In this document: positions 44,068-52,593 of the stretch, piece after piece
Position numbering within the stretch: position 1 is the stretch's first letter
Layout: the number at the start of each line of letters is the position of its first letter
NCBI GenBank assembly: GCA_964555235.1
Contig: CAZKRU010000006.1
Coordinates: forward strand, 13,245-77,244
Length of the DNA stretch: 64,000 nucleotides
From: CAZKRU01 sp964555235
GTDB lineage: Bacteria > Verrucomicrobiota > Verrucomicrobiia > Methylacidiphilales > CAMAQI01
Direction of reading: 5' to 3'
Notes under the pieces: model-generated
The model's input: the letters and a program-made list of their open reading frames with translations, nothing else
The model's database searches: none
What the model was told of the DNA's origin: nothing
Made by a program: the position numbers and the translations under genes

Positions 44068-46608
44068 ATGTTTCTCCTTCTCCTGCGCCACAGTCTCCGT
44101 TACTGGAATCGCCACCGATTTCTGACGCTTCTCAATCTCCTCGGAATTGGACTCGGCGTCGCGGTCTTTCTCAGTATTCAAATCGTTAATCGGAGCGCGC
44201 TTCACGCATTTCAAGCCTCGGTTGATCTGGTCGCAGGCAAAGCGAGTTTAGAGCTTCATGGAGATGGAGTTCCATTCGATGAATCCGTTCTCCCTCTCGT
44301 TCGACAGATGCCTGGAATTCGCGCAAGTACACCCATCGTCGAGGAAGTCTGCCTCTTTGATGATTTCCCAGGAGAATACCTTCACCTTGTCGGTGTTGAT
44401 ATTTTCTCCAATGCCCCCTTCCGCACCTTTGAACTCAAAGGCGCTTCAGGGCAGGCGATTGATGGTTATGAATTCATCACAGAGCCAAACGTACTGGCGA
44501 TCACCCGATCTCTGGCGGAACGCCTTGGAATTCACGCCGGGGATAATATTCGACTCCGTTCCCGGGAAGGCGTTCGCCTTTTTAAAGCCGCCTTCTTGTT
44601 GGAATTCACCGACGAAGCCGTTGGTGCGGATGAACATATTGCTGTCATGGATATTGCTCATGTTCAGGAAAATTTCGGTCAGGTTGGAAAACTCTCACGA
44701 ATCGATGTATTACTGAATCCTGGAAATAATCTTCACGAAGCAGAGAAGACCCTCCGCCAGAAACTCCCCTCATCGATCTTGATTCAAACGCCGGATCGCC
44801 GCGGGGAACCGATTGAAAAAATGCTCGGCGCCTTTCAACTCAATCTCACCGCCCTCTCACTCATCGCCCTCCTCGTCGGTCTTTTTCTCATCTACAATAC
44901 CGTCTCCGCTGCGGTGATTCGCCGCCGGATGGAAATCGGACTTCTCCGTTCCCTCGGAGCAACACCGCCTCAAATCCAGCGCCTTCTTCTCGCTGAATCA
45001 CTTCTCCTTGGACTCTTGGGAGGGGCTTTTGGCGTTGGAATCGGACTCCTTCTCGCTCAACAGATGATTGGAATCGCGTCGCGCAGCATTACTTCGCTCT
45101 ATCTTTTGGTGCACATTGGCGACCTCGCACTGACTCCGGATCTGCTCCTCGCCGCGTTCGGAATTACCTGGGGCGGCGTTCTGCTGGCCGCCTGGATTCC
45201 TTCTCGGGAAGCCTCTCGAATCCCCGTCGTGGAAGCCCTTCAACCCGGTTTTCTTTCGGATGCCAGCGCCCTCACAACAGGCCGATGGCTTTGCGTCGGA
45301 ATCGGATTTTTTATTCTCTCGGCAACTTTTGCTCAGGCGAGTTTCCACTGGCCGATTCTCAGCTTCGTCTCGGCACTCACGCTTCTTCTTGGGTCAGCCT
45401 TTTGTGTTCCGGCACTTTCAAAAGTTTTCGTCACTCGCGTTTCACTTACTTCATTTTCGGGGCAATTCATCCTTCGCTCCTTTCTACGATCGCTTCACCG
45501 CAACTCCGTCACAATCGCCGCACTGGTCACGGCCCTCGCCATGACGATCGGCCTAGCCGTCATGGTTCATAGTTTTCGAAAAACGGTCGAGGTTTGGCTC
45601 GATCAAAGTGTCAAAGCCGATCTCTTTATCTCCTCCACCGCCAATTTGGTCGTCGGACATAAAGAAGTGCTGCGCCCTGAAGTTGAGACAGAGATTTCCA
45701 AAATCCCTGAGATTGCCGCGTGGGATTCCTACCGAGAATTAAAAATCACCTACGCCAACCGTCCCGTAAAACTCGCCTCGATTCGTTTTCCTGTGGCCGC
45801 TCAATACAATCGCCTCGTTTTTCTGGAAGGGACTGGAAATGAAATTCTTACAAAAGCTGCAGGAACCGATTCCGTTTGTGTCAGTGAAGCCTTCTCGCGA
45901 AAATTCAAAGCTCCAGTCGGCAGCACCGTCCCGTTGATCACTCCCTCGGGAGAAAAATCATTCCGGGTCGCTGGCGTCTTTTACGATTATACAACTGAAT
46001 TTGGACTGATTCTCATGGATCGAATGACCTATCAGCGTCATTGGAAGGATCCGTTTGATAACAGTCTCGCCCTTTACGCAAAGCCAGGCGTTCCGGTGGA
46101 GACCCTGCAAAAAGCGATTCGTGAGCGTCTCACCCCCTTGGGAAGCTATCTCATCTTCTCGAATCGCGAACTTCGAAATCAAGTCTTTCGCATCTTCGAC
46201 CAGACCTTCGCCCTGACGGAAGTTCTGAGAACCGTCGCCCTGCTCGTTTCCGCCCTCGCGGTTGCCTTGGGACAAATCATTCTCACCGCAGAACGCCAAC
46301 GGGAGATCGCCTTGCTTCAAGCCGCTGGAGCCCAACGCACTCAAATCCACCGCCTTCTCGCGGGAGAAGCGGGGCTCATTGGAATCATCGCCTCCCTGAT
46401 TGGACTCCCGATCGGACTTCTTCTTGCGGCCATCCTCTGTTTTGTCATTAACATTGTTTACTTCGGCTGGACGATTCGATGGGATCTCCCCTGGGATCTC
46501 CTGCTCTCACTTCCACCTGCCGTCATCGTCGTCGCAATTCTGAGCGCCCTTATCCCCGCACGACGCGTCACTCGAGAATCGATCGCGGAGCGGATGAAGA
46601 TGGAGTAA
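44068..46608 (+). CDS. FtsX-like ABC transporter permease, double-length
   Basis: The 846-residue inner-membrane protein has two FtsX-type units. The first has an N-terminal helix (SLRYWNRHRFLTLLNLLGIGLGVAVFLSIQ split in print), a MacB-like periplasmic domain (about 50-260) and three helices (about 270-390), with RRRMEIGLLRSLGA. The second repeats this from about 470 to 840, with ERQREIALLQAAGA. This layout is seen in lipoprotein or lipid export permeases that work with a LolD/MacB-type ATPase. No ATPase gene is adjacent, which is unusual; it must be supplied from elsewhere. It follows the FkbM gene by eight bases. Confidence 0.9.
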   Translation: MFLLLLRHSLRYWNRHRFLTLLNLLGIGLGVAVFLSIQIVNRSALHAFQASVDLVAGKASLELHGDGVPFDESVLPLVRQMPGIRASTPIVEEVCLFDDFPGEYLHLVGVDIFSNAPFRTFELKGASGQAIDGYEFITEPNVLAITRSLAERLGIHAGDNIRLRSREGVRLFKAAFLLEFTDEAVGADEHIAVMDIAHVQENFGQVGKLSRIDVLLNPGNNLHEAEKTLRQKLPSSILIQTPDRRGEPIEKMLGAFQLNLTALSLIALLVGLFLIYNTVSAAVIRRRMEIGLLRSLGATPPQIQRLLLAESLLLGLLGGAFGVGIGLLLAQQMIGIASRSITSLYLLVHIGDLALTPDLLLAAFGITWGGVLLAAWIPSREASRIPVVEALQPGFLSDASALTTGRWLCVGIGFFILSATFAQASFHWPILSFVSALTLLLGSAFCVPALSKVFVTRVSLTSFSGQFILRSFLRSLHRNSVTIAALVTALAMTIGLAVMVHSFRKTVEVWLDQSVKADLFISSTANLVVGHKEVLRPEVETEISKIPEIAAWDSYRELKITYANRPVKLASIRFPVAAQYNRLVFLEGTGNEILTKAAGTDSVCVSEAFSRKFKAPVGSTVPLITPSGEKSFRVAGVFYDYTTEFGLILMDRMTYQRHWKDPFDNSLALYAKPGVPVETLQKAIRERLTPLGSYLIFSNRELRNQVFRIFDQTFALTEVLRTVALLVSALAVALGQIILTAERQREIALLQAAGAQRTQIHRLLAGEAGLIGIIASLIGLPIGLLLAAILCFVINIVYFGWTIRWDLPWDLLLSLPPAVIVVAILSALIPARRVTRESIAERMKME

Positions 46609-46625
46609 TAAATTCAAAACATTCC

Positions 46626-46705
46626 CCCGCGAAACACGCGAAATACCGCGAAAGTAAAATTATTAGAATTGAGGGAAGTGATTTTCCTTTCGTCTGTTTC
46701 GCGGG
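46626..46705. repeat. Inverted repeat of CGCGAAA words
   Basis: The left arm 46626-46654 has CCGCGAAAC, ACGCGAAAT, ACCGCGAAAG in series. The right arm is CCTTTCGTCTGTTTCGCGGG (46686-46705). It follows the FtsX gene and may terminate it. A single arm of the same type is at 54663-54692. Confidence 0.65.
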
Positions 46706-46783
46706 CCAACTCTGAAAGGGGTGCTCAAAATTTCTTGTCCACCCCCCCTTCCTCTGCGTAAGCTCGACTCTCACCAAACGACC

Positions 46784-47395
46784 ATGGAACTTCCACGACA
46801 AGGGTTTATTGAAGCGTATGCAATGATCGTGGATATTAATGGGTTCACCTCGATCGTCGACAAATCGCTTGGACACAATATCGCCCAGCATATTCGCGAC
46901 GTGCTCAATGGGGGAATTGACTCCGTCGAATCCAACAACGGTCAAGTGATCGGGTTCATGGGAGATGCTTTTTTCGCCGTACTTCCGAAAACGGAGGATG
47001 TTCTCCATTGTTGCGAACAAATTGCCCAAGCGGTTTCGAGTCAGAGTCACTCCATTTCAAAAGACACCAAAAGCACTCCGATTTACTGGCCTTACACGCC
47101 GAGCGGACCAAGTCTCAAGGTCAGTGTCGAGTACGGGTGGATGGATGTTTCCACCATTGGAAGTCGCGCCATTGGCGAACAACGCCTCATGATTGGACCT
47201 CCGATCAATTATGCCAGTCGCATTGGGACTGCCGGGGAAGGAAATCGCTGTCTCATCGGCCCGAATGCCGCCCAATTAATCGGCGTTGACCGGGAAGACC
47301 TCATCGGCCCTTTTAAGGTCGAAGGGAAAAAAGGCGAAGGGATCTACACCTATTACCGTCTGGATTTGAGTCGTATCTGGAACGAAGGAACGTAG
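46784..47395 (+). CDS. Class III nucleotide cyclase, single domain
   Basis: The 203-residue protein is a cyclase catalytic domain with little else. Metal-binding Asp residues are in IVDINGFTS and FMGDAFFAV, and the transition-state Asn/Arg pair in INYASRIG, so it looks active. It should make cAMP or cGMP; the specificity residues cannot be read safely. There is no membrane segment or sensor domain. I chose the ATG at 46784; the earlier frame start lacks homology. A DICT-domain protein is encoded 80 bases downstream and may be its sensor partner. Confidence 0.85.
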   Translation: MELPRQGFIEAYAMIVDINGFTSIVDKSLGHNIAQHIRDVLNGGIDSVESNNGQVIGFMGDAFFAVLPKTEDVLHCCEQIAQAVSSQSHSISKDTKSTPIYWPYTPSGPSLKVSVEYGWMDVSTIGSRAIGEQRLMIGPPINYASRIGTAGEGNRCLIGPNAAQLIGVDREDLIGPFKVEGKKGEGIYTYYRLDLSRIWNEGT

Positions 47396-47475
47396 TTTTT
47401 TTGCGATTTCTTAAAAAATCATTTGATTCCAAGGGGTTTGTAGCTTAGGAGTATTCCATCTTTTTGGAAGATTCC

Positions 47476-48216
47476 ATGGTTAAAATTGCTGTAACAAAAT
47501 GTGAGAAAGAGACTGCTCGGCGCTTTAAGCGCACGATCAAGAAATATCTCTGCCCAAAAAAGTCTCAATCCCGCGCCGTTCCGATCCGCAAGGCTCATCA
47601 AAAAAGCATCACCCTCGGAGAAGCCGTTGTAGTTCCGGATAGCGATCTCCACCACGTTTTTGATCACGATACCGTTCTTGCCGTAAGTCGAGCCATCGAG
47701 GACCTGGCGTCCGAAGTCCGCGAAGGGGAGCTCATTGCCACTTTTCCCACTTTTGAAGATTTTCTTCCGGAGAAAAAACGTTATGCCGGCATTGCGAACG
47801 ATGTGGATGCCGTGCGAATCTGGGCGGCAGGACATCCCCCCAAAGCCGCAGGAAAGATCGATTACGTCGTTTCGCATCATCCCAAGCTTCAAAAATACTG
47901 GATCGTCCTCTTTCAAAGCGAAAAAGCACGCGCCGTTCTCATGTGCCGTCAGTTGAATGGTGCCAAAATCCGAGAAGAGAAACGCTTTGTCGGATTCTAC
48001 AGCTTCAACCCGTACCTCGTTGAATCGATCCGCTGGCGCTTTAACTTAATGAGCACTGGCCTCAATCGCCTCGTCAAAAGCTGGGATAACGGCTTTCCTC
48101 TTCCGGATCTGAATTTGAAGGAAATCGATGCACTCGTCGGAACTTCCGTTAAAAAAAGAGCGGAACTTCCCACCCGCCGACGCCACCGTCAACTCTCCGA
48201 CGAAGTCAGTTATTAA
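47476..48216 (+). CDS. DICT-like sensory domain protein
   Basis: The 246-residue soluble protein has a central region (about residues 70-200) that resembles the DICT domain: RAIEDLASEVREGELIATFP, KYWIVLFQSEKARAVLMCRQ and KRFVGFYSFNPYLVESI. DICT domains are found with GGDEF, cyclase and two-component proteins and are thought to be sensors, some for light. The N-terminus is basic and the C-terminus ends in an Arg/Lys-rich tail (PTRRRHRQLSDE). The ATG at 47476 has GGAAG five bases before it. The neighbouring cyclase fits a signalling role. The family call is from memory of its pattern. Confidence 0.6.
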   Translation: MVKIAVTKCEKETARRFKRTIKKYLCPKKSQSRAVPIRKAHQKSITLGEAVVVPDSDLHHVFDHDTVLAVSRAIEDLASEVREGELIATFPTFEDFLPEKKRYAGIANDVDAVRIWAAGHPPKAAGKIDYVVSHHPKLQKYWIVLFQSEKARAVLMCRQLNGAKIREEKRFVGFYSFNPYLVESIRWRFNLMSTGLNRLVKSWDNGFPLPDLNLKEIDALVGTSVKKRAELPTRRRHRQLSDEVSY

Positions 48217-48256
48217 CGTTGCCGCTAAGGGGGCGCGGTTATTTATTCTCGCGCTG

Positions 48257-48331
48257 AAAACCCTTCTGAAAGAAAAACCCCTCCCGCCGGAGGCGTGATT
48301 GGTTTGGTGCGGGGGCGAAGGGGGGCACAAT
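48257..48331 (+). repeat. Dispersed repeat, copy B (CCGGAGGCGTGA type)
   Basis: About 75 bases matching 23181-23258 in the same orientation, from AAAACCCTTCTGAAAG to GGGGCACAAT. It lies between the DICT-like gene and cobT. Confidence 0.75.
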
Positions 48332-48372
48332 CGCCGAGTTAATCGTTTTTTTGTTTTCCAATTTGGAAATCA

Positions 48373-48406
48373 GAACTCTGCGTCCTCAGCGAACTCTGCG
48401 CGAAAA
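48373..48406. repeat. Single arm of CTCTGCG-word repeat
   Basis: AACTCTGCGTCCTCAGCGAA followed by CTCTGCGCGAAAA is a periodic arm with no facing arm, just after the cobT 3' end. Confidence 0.45.
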
Positions 48407-48421
48407 AACCTCCGAATCCGA

Positions 48422-49489
48422 TCACTCCCCGTTCGGTTGAATCTGACTCACATTTGCCGAGGTGAAAGTCGCCATTTCGTTCAAAATTCGAGCCGCTGAT
48501 TCAATCATCGGCATCGCCAGCGCAGATCCGGTCCCCTCTCCCAGCGCCATTTCAAAATCGAGCAGCGGATGAACGCCTAACATCTCCAACACGAGTCGAT
48601 GCCCTCGCTCCCGGGAACGATGACTGAAGATACAATGCTTCCGAACGGCAGGATCGATCTCAAAGGCCGCAGCAGCCGCAGCCGTCGCAATAAATCCATC
48701 AATCACCACGGGCAATTTTCGCCCTGCCGCTTCGAGAACCGCTCCGACCATCGCCACCATTTCAAATCCGCCGACCGATTCCAACCAGAATCGTGCGCCC
48801 GATCCACGTTTTTCGTAAAAGGCCAACGCTCGATTGACGACTTCAATTTTTTTCTGAAGCTGCGGGCCTTCAACCCCTGTTCCGGATCCGACTACAGAAA
48901 CCGGATTCAGACGAAGCAACGCACAGAGCAAGGCTGAAGCCGAAGTGGAATTTCCAATCCCCATCTCTCCGAGCCCTAAAAGTTTGACCTGAGCCTCAGA
49001 AGCCAAAACGACCTGCTCGCGTCCTGCAGCCATCGCCTTCTCAAATTCTTCGGAAGTCATCGCCGATTCCACCGCAAAATTCCGCGTTCCCCGTCGCACC
49101 GGTCTCCAGGCAAATAACGGATGCGAAACCACTCCATCGCCCCAATCCGTATCCACGCCGACATCGACGACCGTTAATTCAATTTCAAATTGACGACAGA
49201 AAACATTGATCGCCGCCCCACCGGAAAGGAAATTGAGAACCATCTGAGCCGTCACCGCAGTCGGATACGCGCTCACCTGCTCATCCGCAATTCCATGACT
49301 CCCCGCAAAAACCAAAATCCGTTTATGCCCCACATCCAATTGCGTCGACTCCTGGATCTCCGCCAGCCGAACCGCGATCGACTCCAAAACACCGAGCGAA
49401 CCGAGCGGCTTCGTCTTTTGATTCAAAAGAGCTTGAGCACGGTGCGCCCAATTCAGTGGAGGGAGCATGGAATCATCAGACTCAGTCAT
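48422..49489 (-). CDS. cobT: Nicotinate-nucleotide:dimethylbenzimidazole phosphoribosyltransferase
   Basis: Activates the lower ligand of cobalamin by transfer of phosphoribose. The 355-residue protein shows TKPLGSLGVLESIAVRLAEIQ, FAGSHGIADEQVSAYP, GLGEMGIGNSTSASALLCAL and the catalytic-Glu motif ALGEGTGSAL. No other cobalamin gene is nearby and no cobalamin riboswitch is seen in the 153 bases upstream. It may be used for ligand remodelling rather than full synthesis. Confidence 0.95.
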   Translation of the reverse strand: MTESDDSMLPPLNWAHRAQALLNQKTKPLGSLGVLESIAVRLAEIQESTQLDVGHKRILVFAGSHGIADEQVSAYPTAVTAQMVLNFLSGGAAINVFCRQFEIELTVVDVGVDTDWGDGVVSHPLFAWRPVRRGTRNFAVESAMTSEEFEKAMAAGREQVVLASEAQVKLLGLGEMGIGNSTSASALLCALLRLNPVSVVGSGTGVEGPQLQKKIEVVNRALAFYEKRGSGARFWLESVGGFEMVAMVGAVLEAAGRKLPVVIDGFIATAAAAAAFEIDPAVRKHCIFSHRSRERGHRLVLEMLGVHPLLDFEMALGEGTGSALAMPMIESAARILNEMATFTSANVSQIQPNGE

Positions 49490-49642
49490 TCAAAAGCAGA
49501 ATGAAATCCAAAGAGAAAAACCACAAGGCTCTTTTTGTCCATTTCTTGACAATTTTTAATCAAATAGGGAAAAGGCCCTACGGATCTGGAATATGCCCCT
49601 CTTGAATCGGTTTGTAACGAGAGACAGCTTCATCCAATCACC

Positions 49643-50215
49643 TCAATCCGATTTTTTCTGACAATACTGCGTCGCGTTCACGATCGAATACTTCTTCTCC
49701 AGATCAACATCATTCAAACTACTCTGCTTCCCCCATCCAAAGATCGATTCAAAGATTGGCAGGAGCCGACTCGACTTGATCTGCCCGAGAAAATAGACCT
49801 CATGCTCTTTCTCTTTCATTCCCATTTCGTAGAGAATTTCATCGTGCGACTTAATTCCCAGTGAATGGAAGTAGTGCATCATCACAAAATACTCGCAGAC
49901 GTTCCCGCTCTCCAGTTTTCCCGCAAAGAAGTAAGGCATGAACCAGCCGATAAAATAACAGCTCATTGAAATAATTCTTCCAATGAGATGAAACCGGAAT
50001 TCGTAGTATTTCGAAATCGGAATCTCATACTCCCGCATGATCTTCAAAACATTTTCTCGATGATTCCACTCGTCGATCTCAATCTGTCGCACCGCCGCCT
50101 TCTCAGCCTCATCCTTCAACGAACCGGCATGTCCGATATAGGCAAATGCGGCAGCCTTCTCTGCAGAATAAGCCATCTGCAACGACTTCACGAGCTTCGG
50201 GTGATTCAGCTTCAT
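49643..50215 (-). CDS. Ferritin-like diiron protein
   Basis: The 190-residue helical protein carries a di-iron pattern: a Glu in YSAEKAAAFAYIGHA, ExxH in EIDEWNH, a Glu in NVCEYF and ExxH in MKEKEHE. A hydrophobic stretch (about 75-98, LIGRIISMSCYFIGWFMPYFFAG) suggests membrane contact, as in COQ7-like hydroxylases. The substrate is unknown. The 153-base gap to cobT suggests separate transcription, and the gap contains no recognised element. Confidence 0.7.
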   Translation of the reverse strand: MKLNHPKLVKSLQMAYSAEKAAAFAYIGHAGSLKDEAEKAAVRQIEIDEWNHRENVLKIMREYEIPISKYYEFRFHLIGRIISMSCYFIGWFMPYFFAGKLESGNVCEYFVMMHYFHSLGIKSHDEILYEMGMKEKEHEVYFLGQIKSSRLLPIFESIFGWGKQSSLNDVDLEKKYSIVNATQYCQKKSD

Positions 50216-50301
50216 CTGATTTCACTAAAGTGTCCTGATTTCCTAAACAATCAAACTTTTCTCGTAGACTGCAAGTGTCGAGTATTGATCCAGGATGTTT
50301 T

Positions 50302-50395
50302 TCTCGCGAAGTTCGCCAAGGCGCAAAGCGGAAGGATTCATTTTTAAAACTGCCCAAAATCCTCAACTTGGCGCCTTGGCGAACTTCGCTAGAGA
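50302..50395. repeat. Strong inverted repeat, GCGAAGTTCGCCAAGGCGC type
   Basis: GCGAAGTTCGCCAAGGCGC (50306-50324) and its exact complement (50371-50389) form a perfect 19-bp stem 46 bases apart. Flanks TCTC and GAGA extend it. It lies in the divergent gap between the ferritin-like gene and xseA, so it is not a terminator for either. The word recurs at 23019-23146. Confidence 0.75.
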
Positions 50396-50473
50396 ATCTC
50401 TGTCGAAGAAAACGCGAACATTGACACTCGCCCAACTCCGGACAAATTGAAAGCAACTCCAATCTACTCTTTC

Positions 50474-51763
50474 ATGCACCTCACTTCGGACAATCCAACC
50501 CCACTCACGGTGGGAGAGCTCACCGGGCAGATACGCGATTTGCTCGAAGGAGGTTTCTCGGAGGTTCTGGTCCAAGGTGAAGTCTCCAATTTTCGTTCCC
50601 CCGGCTCCGGGCATCTTTATTTCACACTCAAGGATGAATCGGCCGTCCTGAGCGCTGTCATGTTTCGCGGAGACGCCGCTCGACTCCGTTTCGCCCTCGC
50701 AGAAGGAGCCGCTGTCGTCGCCAAAGGGCGGATCACCGTTTACGAAGCCCGCGGACAATACCAAATTCAGGTTCAATCCCTCCAACTCGCCGGTCAGGGA
50801 ACCCTTCAACAACAATTCGAAGCGCTCAAGCGAAAACTCGAAGCCGAAGGACTCTTTGATCCGGATCGCAAAAAACCACTCCCTGTTTTTCCCGAAGTCG
50901 TCGGAATCGTCACTTCGCTTCAAGGCGCTGTCATCCAGGATTTCCTCAGGATTTTGAAACGACGCGCTCCAGGAATTCGCATTCAGGTCCGCGGCGTTCG
51001 CGTCCAAGGCGAGGGTGCCTCCGACGAAATTGTTCAAGCAATTGAAGCCTTTGATCGTGACGCCGAAGTGGAAGTTATTGTCCTCGCACGTGGCGGCGGA
51101 AGCATGGAGGATTTGTGGGAGTTCAATCGAGAAACCGTCGCACGCGCCATTGCCGTGGCCTCGCTTCCAATCATCTCCGCCGTCGGTCATGAAACGGATT
51201 TTACCATTGCTGATTTCGTTGCTGACTTGCGCGCTCCCACTCCGTCCGCCGCTGCTGAATTGATTTCACGAGATTGGGGGGAATGGCGTGAGGAAGTGCT
51301 TCAATGGAAAAATCGGCTTGATCGAGAAACTCGAAATATTCTCCAATTCCGCGCGCAACAGCTGCGACGCCTTGCGGAGAGCGCGCTCTTCCGCGATCCA
51401 ATTCGAATCGTTCATCAACTCCAACAACGGATCGACGATCTTCAGGAAAAACTACGACTCGGGTTGAAGCAATCGATTGGCGAGCACCGTCACGGCCTCG
51501 ATAAACTCCTCTTGCGATGGAAGGGAGTCGATCCGAAACCGATCCTCGCCCAACGACGGGAACGGATTCGAAATTGGGAGGCTCGTTTAAAATCACTCGG
51601 CCCGGAAGCAACTCTCAAGCGCGGATTCGCCTGGGTTACCGATGCCGAAGGGAAACTCGTTCGCGAGGCCTCTCCCAAAATAGTCGGCAAATCGGTTCAA
51701 ATCCGAATGGCACGCGGCGTTTTGGGGGCGGAAGTCCGAGAAGTCCTCCCGGACGCTCCATGA
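50474..51763 (+). CDS. xseA: Exodeoxyribonuclease VII large subunit
   Basis: The 429-residue subunit has an N-terminal OB fold (about 10-105, LVQGEVSNFRSPGSGHLYFTL), then the catalytic domain with VGIVTSLQGAVIQDFLRIL, LARGGGSMEDLWEFN and SAVGHETDFTIADFVAD(LRA), and a C-terminal coiled coil. It degrades single-stranded DNA with XseB, whose gene is not here. The stop overlaps the RluA-type gene (ATGA). Confidence 0.96.
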   Translation: MHLTSDNPTPLTVGELTGQIRDLLEGGFSEVLVQGEVSNFRSPGSGHLYFTLKDESAVLSAVMFRGDAARLRFALAEGAAVVAKGRITVYEARGQYQIQVQSLQLAGQGTLQQQFEALKRKLEAEGLFDPDRKKPLPVFPEVVGIVTSLQGAVIQDFLRILKRRAPGIRIQVRGVRVQGEGASDEIVQAIEAFDRDAEVEVIVLARGGGSMEDLWEFNRETVARAIAVASLPIISAVGHETDFTIADFVADLRAPTPSAAAELISRDWGEWREEVLQWKNRLDRETRNILQFRAQQLRRLAESALFRDPIRIVHQLQQRIDDLQEKLRLGLKQSIGEHRHGLDKLLLRWKGVDPKPILAQRRERIRNWEARLKSLGPEATLKRGFAWVTDAEGKLVREASPKIVGKSVQIRMARGVLGAEVREVLPDAP

Positions 51764-52464
51764 AAATCTTGGCGGAGACCGACGACTATCTCGTCGTTGA
51801 AAAACCGGCGCAAATGCTCGTTCATCCGACGAGACCGACGGGAGAGCCAACGGTCCTGACGCTTCTTCAAGCAGAGCGGCCCGGTGCCTTTTTAGCTCTC
51901 GCCAATCGCCTTGATCGTGAAACGAGCGGAATCGTCCTCGTCGCAAAATCGAGTGAGGCTGCTTCCCGTCTCGGTAAACAGCTGATGGATCGTCAGGTGA
52001 TCAAAGAATATGAGACGATCGTTCACGGCGAAGTCAACTGGTCTCAAACCCAAATCGACGCACCGTTGGGGCGTCTCGGAATTTCAGAATCGAATCCGAT
52101 CTACGCCAAACAAGGCGTTCTTGAAACCGGATATCCGTCCAAGACGGAATGTCAGTTGATCGAACGACGAAACGGATTTTCGCGACTTCACGTCCGTCCT
52201 CTCACTGGACGTCTCCACCAAATTCGAGTCCACCTCGCCCACATTGGTTATCCCGTCGTCGGTGACAAACTTTACGGAGTTCCACCTCAGGTCTATCTCG
52301 ATATCGTTGCAAAAAAAGGATGGGAACCTCACCGTGAGAAATTACTCCTCCCCCGCCACGCCCTCCATGCGACGCGGATTGAATTCACCTGGAACGAAAC
52401 CGTTGTCCACTATGAATCCCCCTTGGACTCGGAATTGGAAACTTGGTGGAAGGAATTAAAGTGA
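51760..52464 (+). CDS. RluA family pseudouridine synthase
   Basis: This 234-residue RNA modification enzyme has D52 in ANRLDRETSG, the RluA catalytic aspartate. LVVEKPAQMLVHPT comes near the N-terminus and GRLHQIRVHLAHIGYPVVGDKLYG near the C-terminus. No S4 domain is present, so it resembles the shorter RluA/TruC group. Target uridines cannot be told. The frame is open upstream to 51517, but the start at 51760 fits the ATGA overlap with xseA. Confidence 0.93.
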   Translation: MKILAETDDYLVVEKPAQMLVHPTRPTGEPTVLTLLQAERPGAFLALANRLDRETSGIVLVAKSSEAASRLGKQLMDRQVIKEYETIVHGEVNWSQTQIDAPLGRLGISESNPIYAKQGVLETGYPSKTECQLIERRNGFSRLHVRPLTGRLHQIRVHLAHIGYPVVGDKLYGVPPQVYLDIVAKKGWEPHREKLLLPRHALHATRIEFTWNETVVHYESPLDSELETWWKELK

Positions 52465-52480
52465 GAATAAGGACGATCCT

Positions 52481-52584
52481 TCCTCACACAAAGGCACGAA
52501 GCCACAATCAATCCGTTTTTTTTTAGCGATCCAACTTTTAAATCGGGAGACCCTCTTTGTGAGCTTTGTGCCTTCGTGTGAGGA
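52481..52584. repeat. Inverted repeat between convergent genes, probable two-way terminator
   Basis: Left arm 52481-52507 (TCCTCACACAAAGGCACGAA then GCCACAA) pairs with right arm 52556-52584 (TTTGTGAGCTTTGTGCC to TGTGAGGA) with two base swaps and one bulge. A T-run follows the left arm at 52516. It separates the convergent RluA-type and dehydrogenase genes. Confidence 0.65.
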
Positions 52585-52593
52585 ATATCCGCC

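Noticed and set aside
48046..48330. 94-codon minus-strand frame starting in repeat copy B
   Set aside because: It reads back through the DICT-like gene; only the repeat-derived start is shared with the frame at 23257.
49490..49642. TTGACA near 49547 as a promoter and AAAGAG/CTCTTT stem as a terminator
   Set aside because: TTGACA is on the plus strand, where no gene follows, and lacks a -10 box; the stem lies upstream of cobT and has no T-run on the correct strand.
49490..49642. Cobalamin riboswitch before cobT
   Set aside because: No B12-box-like sequence (GCCACTG type) is present.
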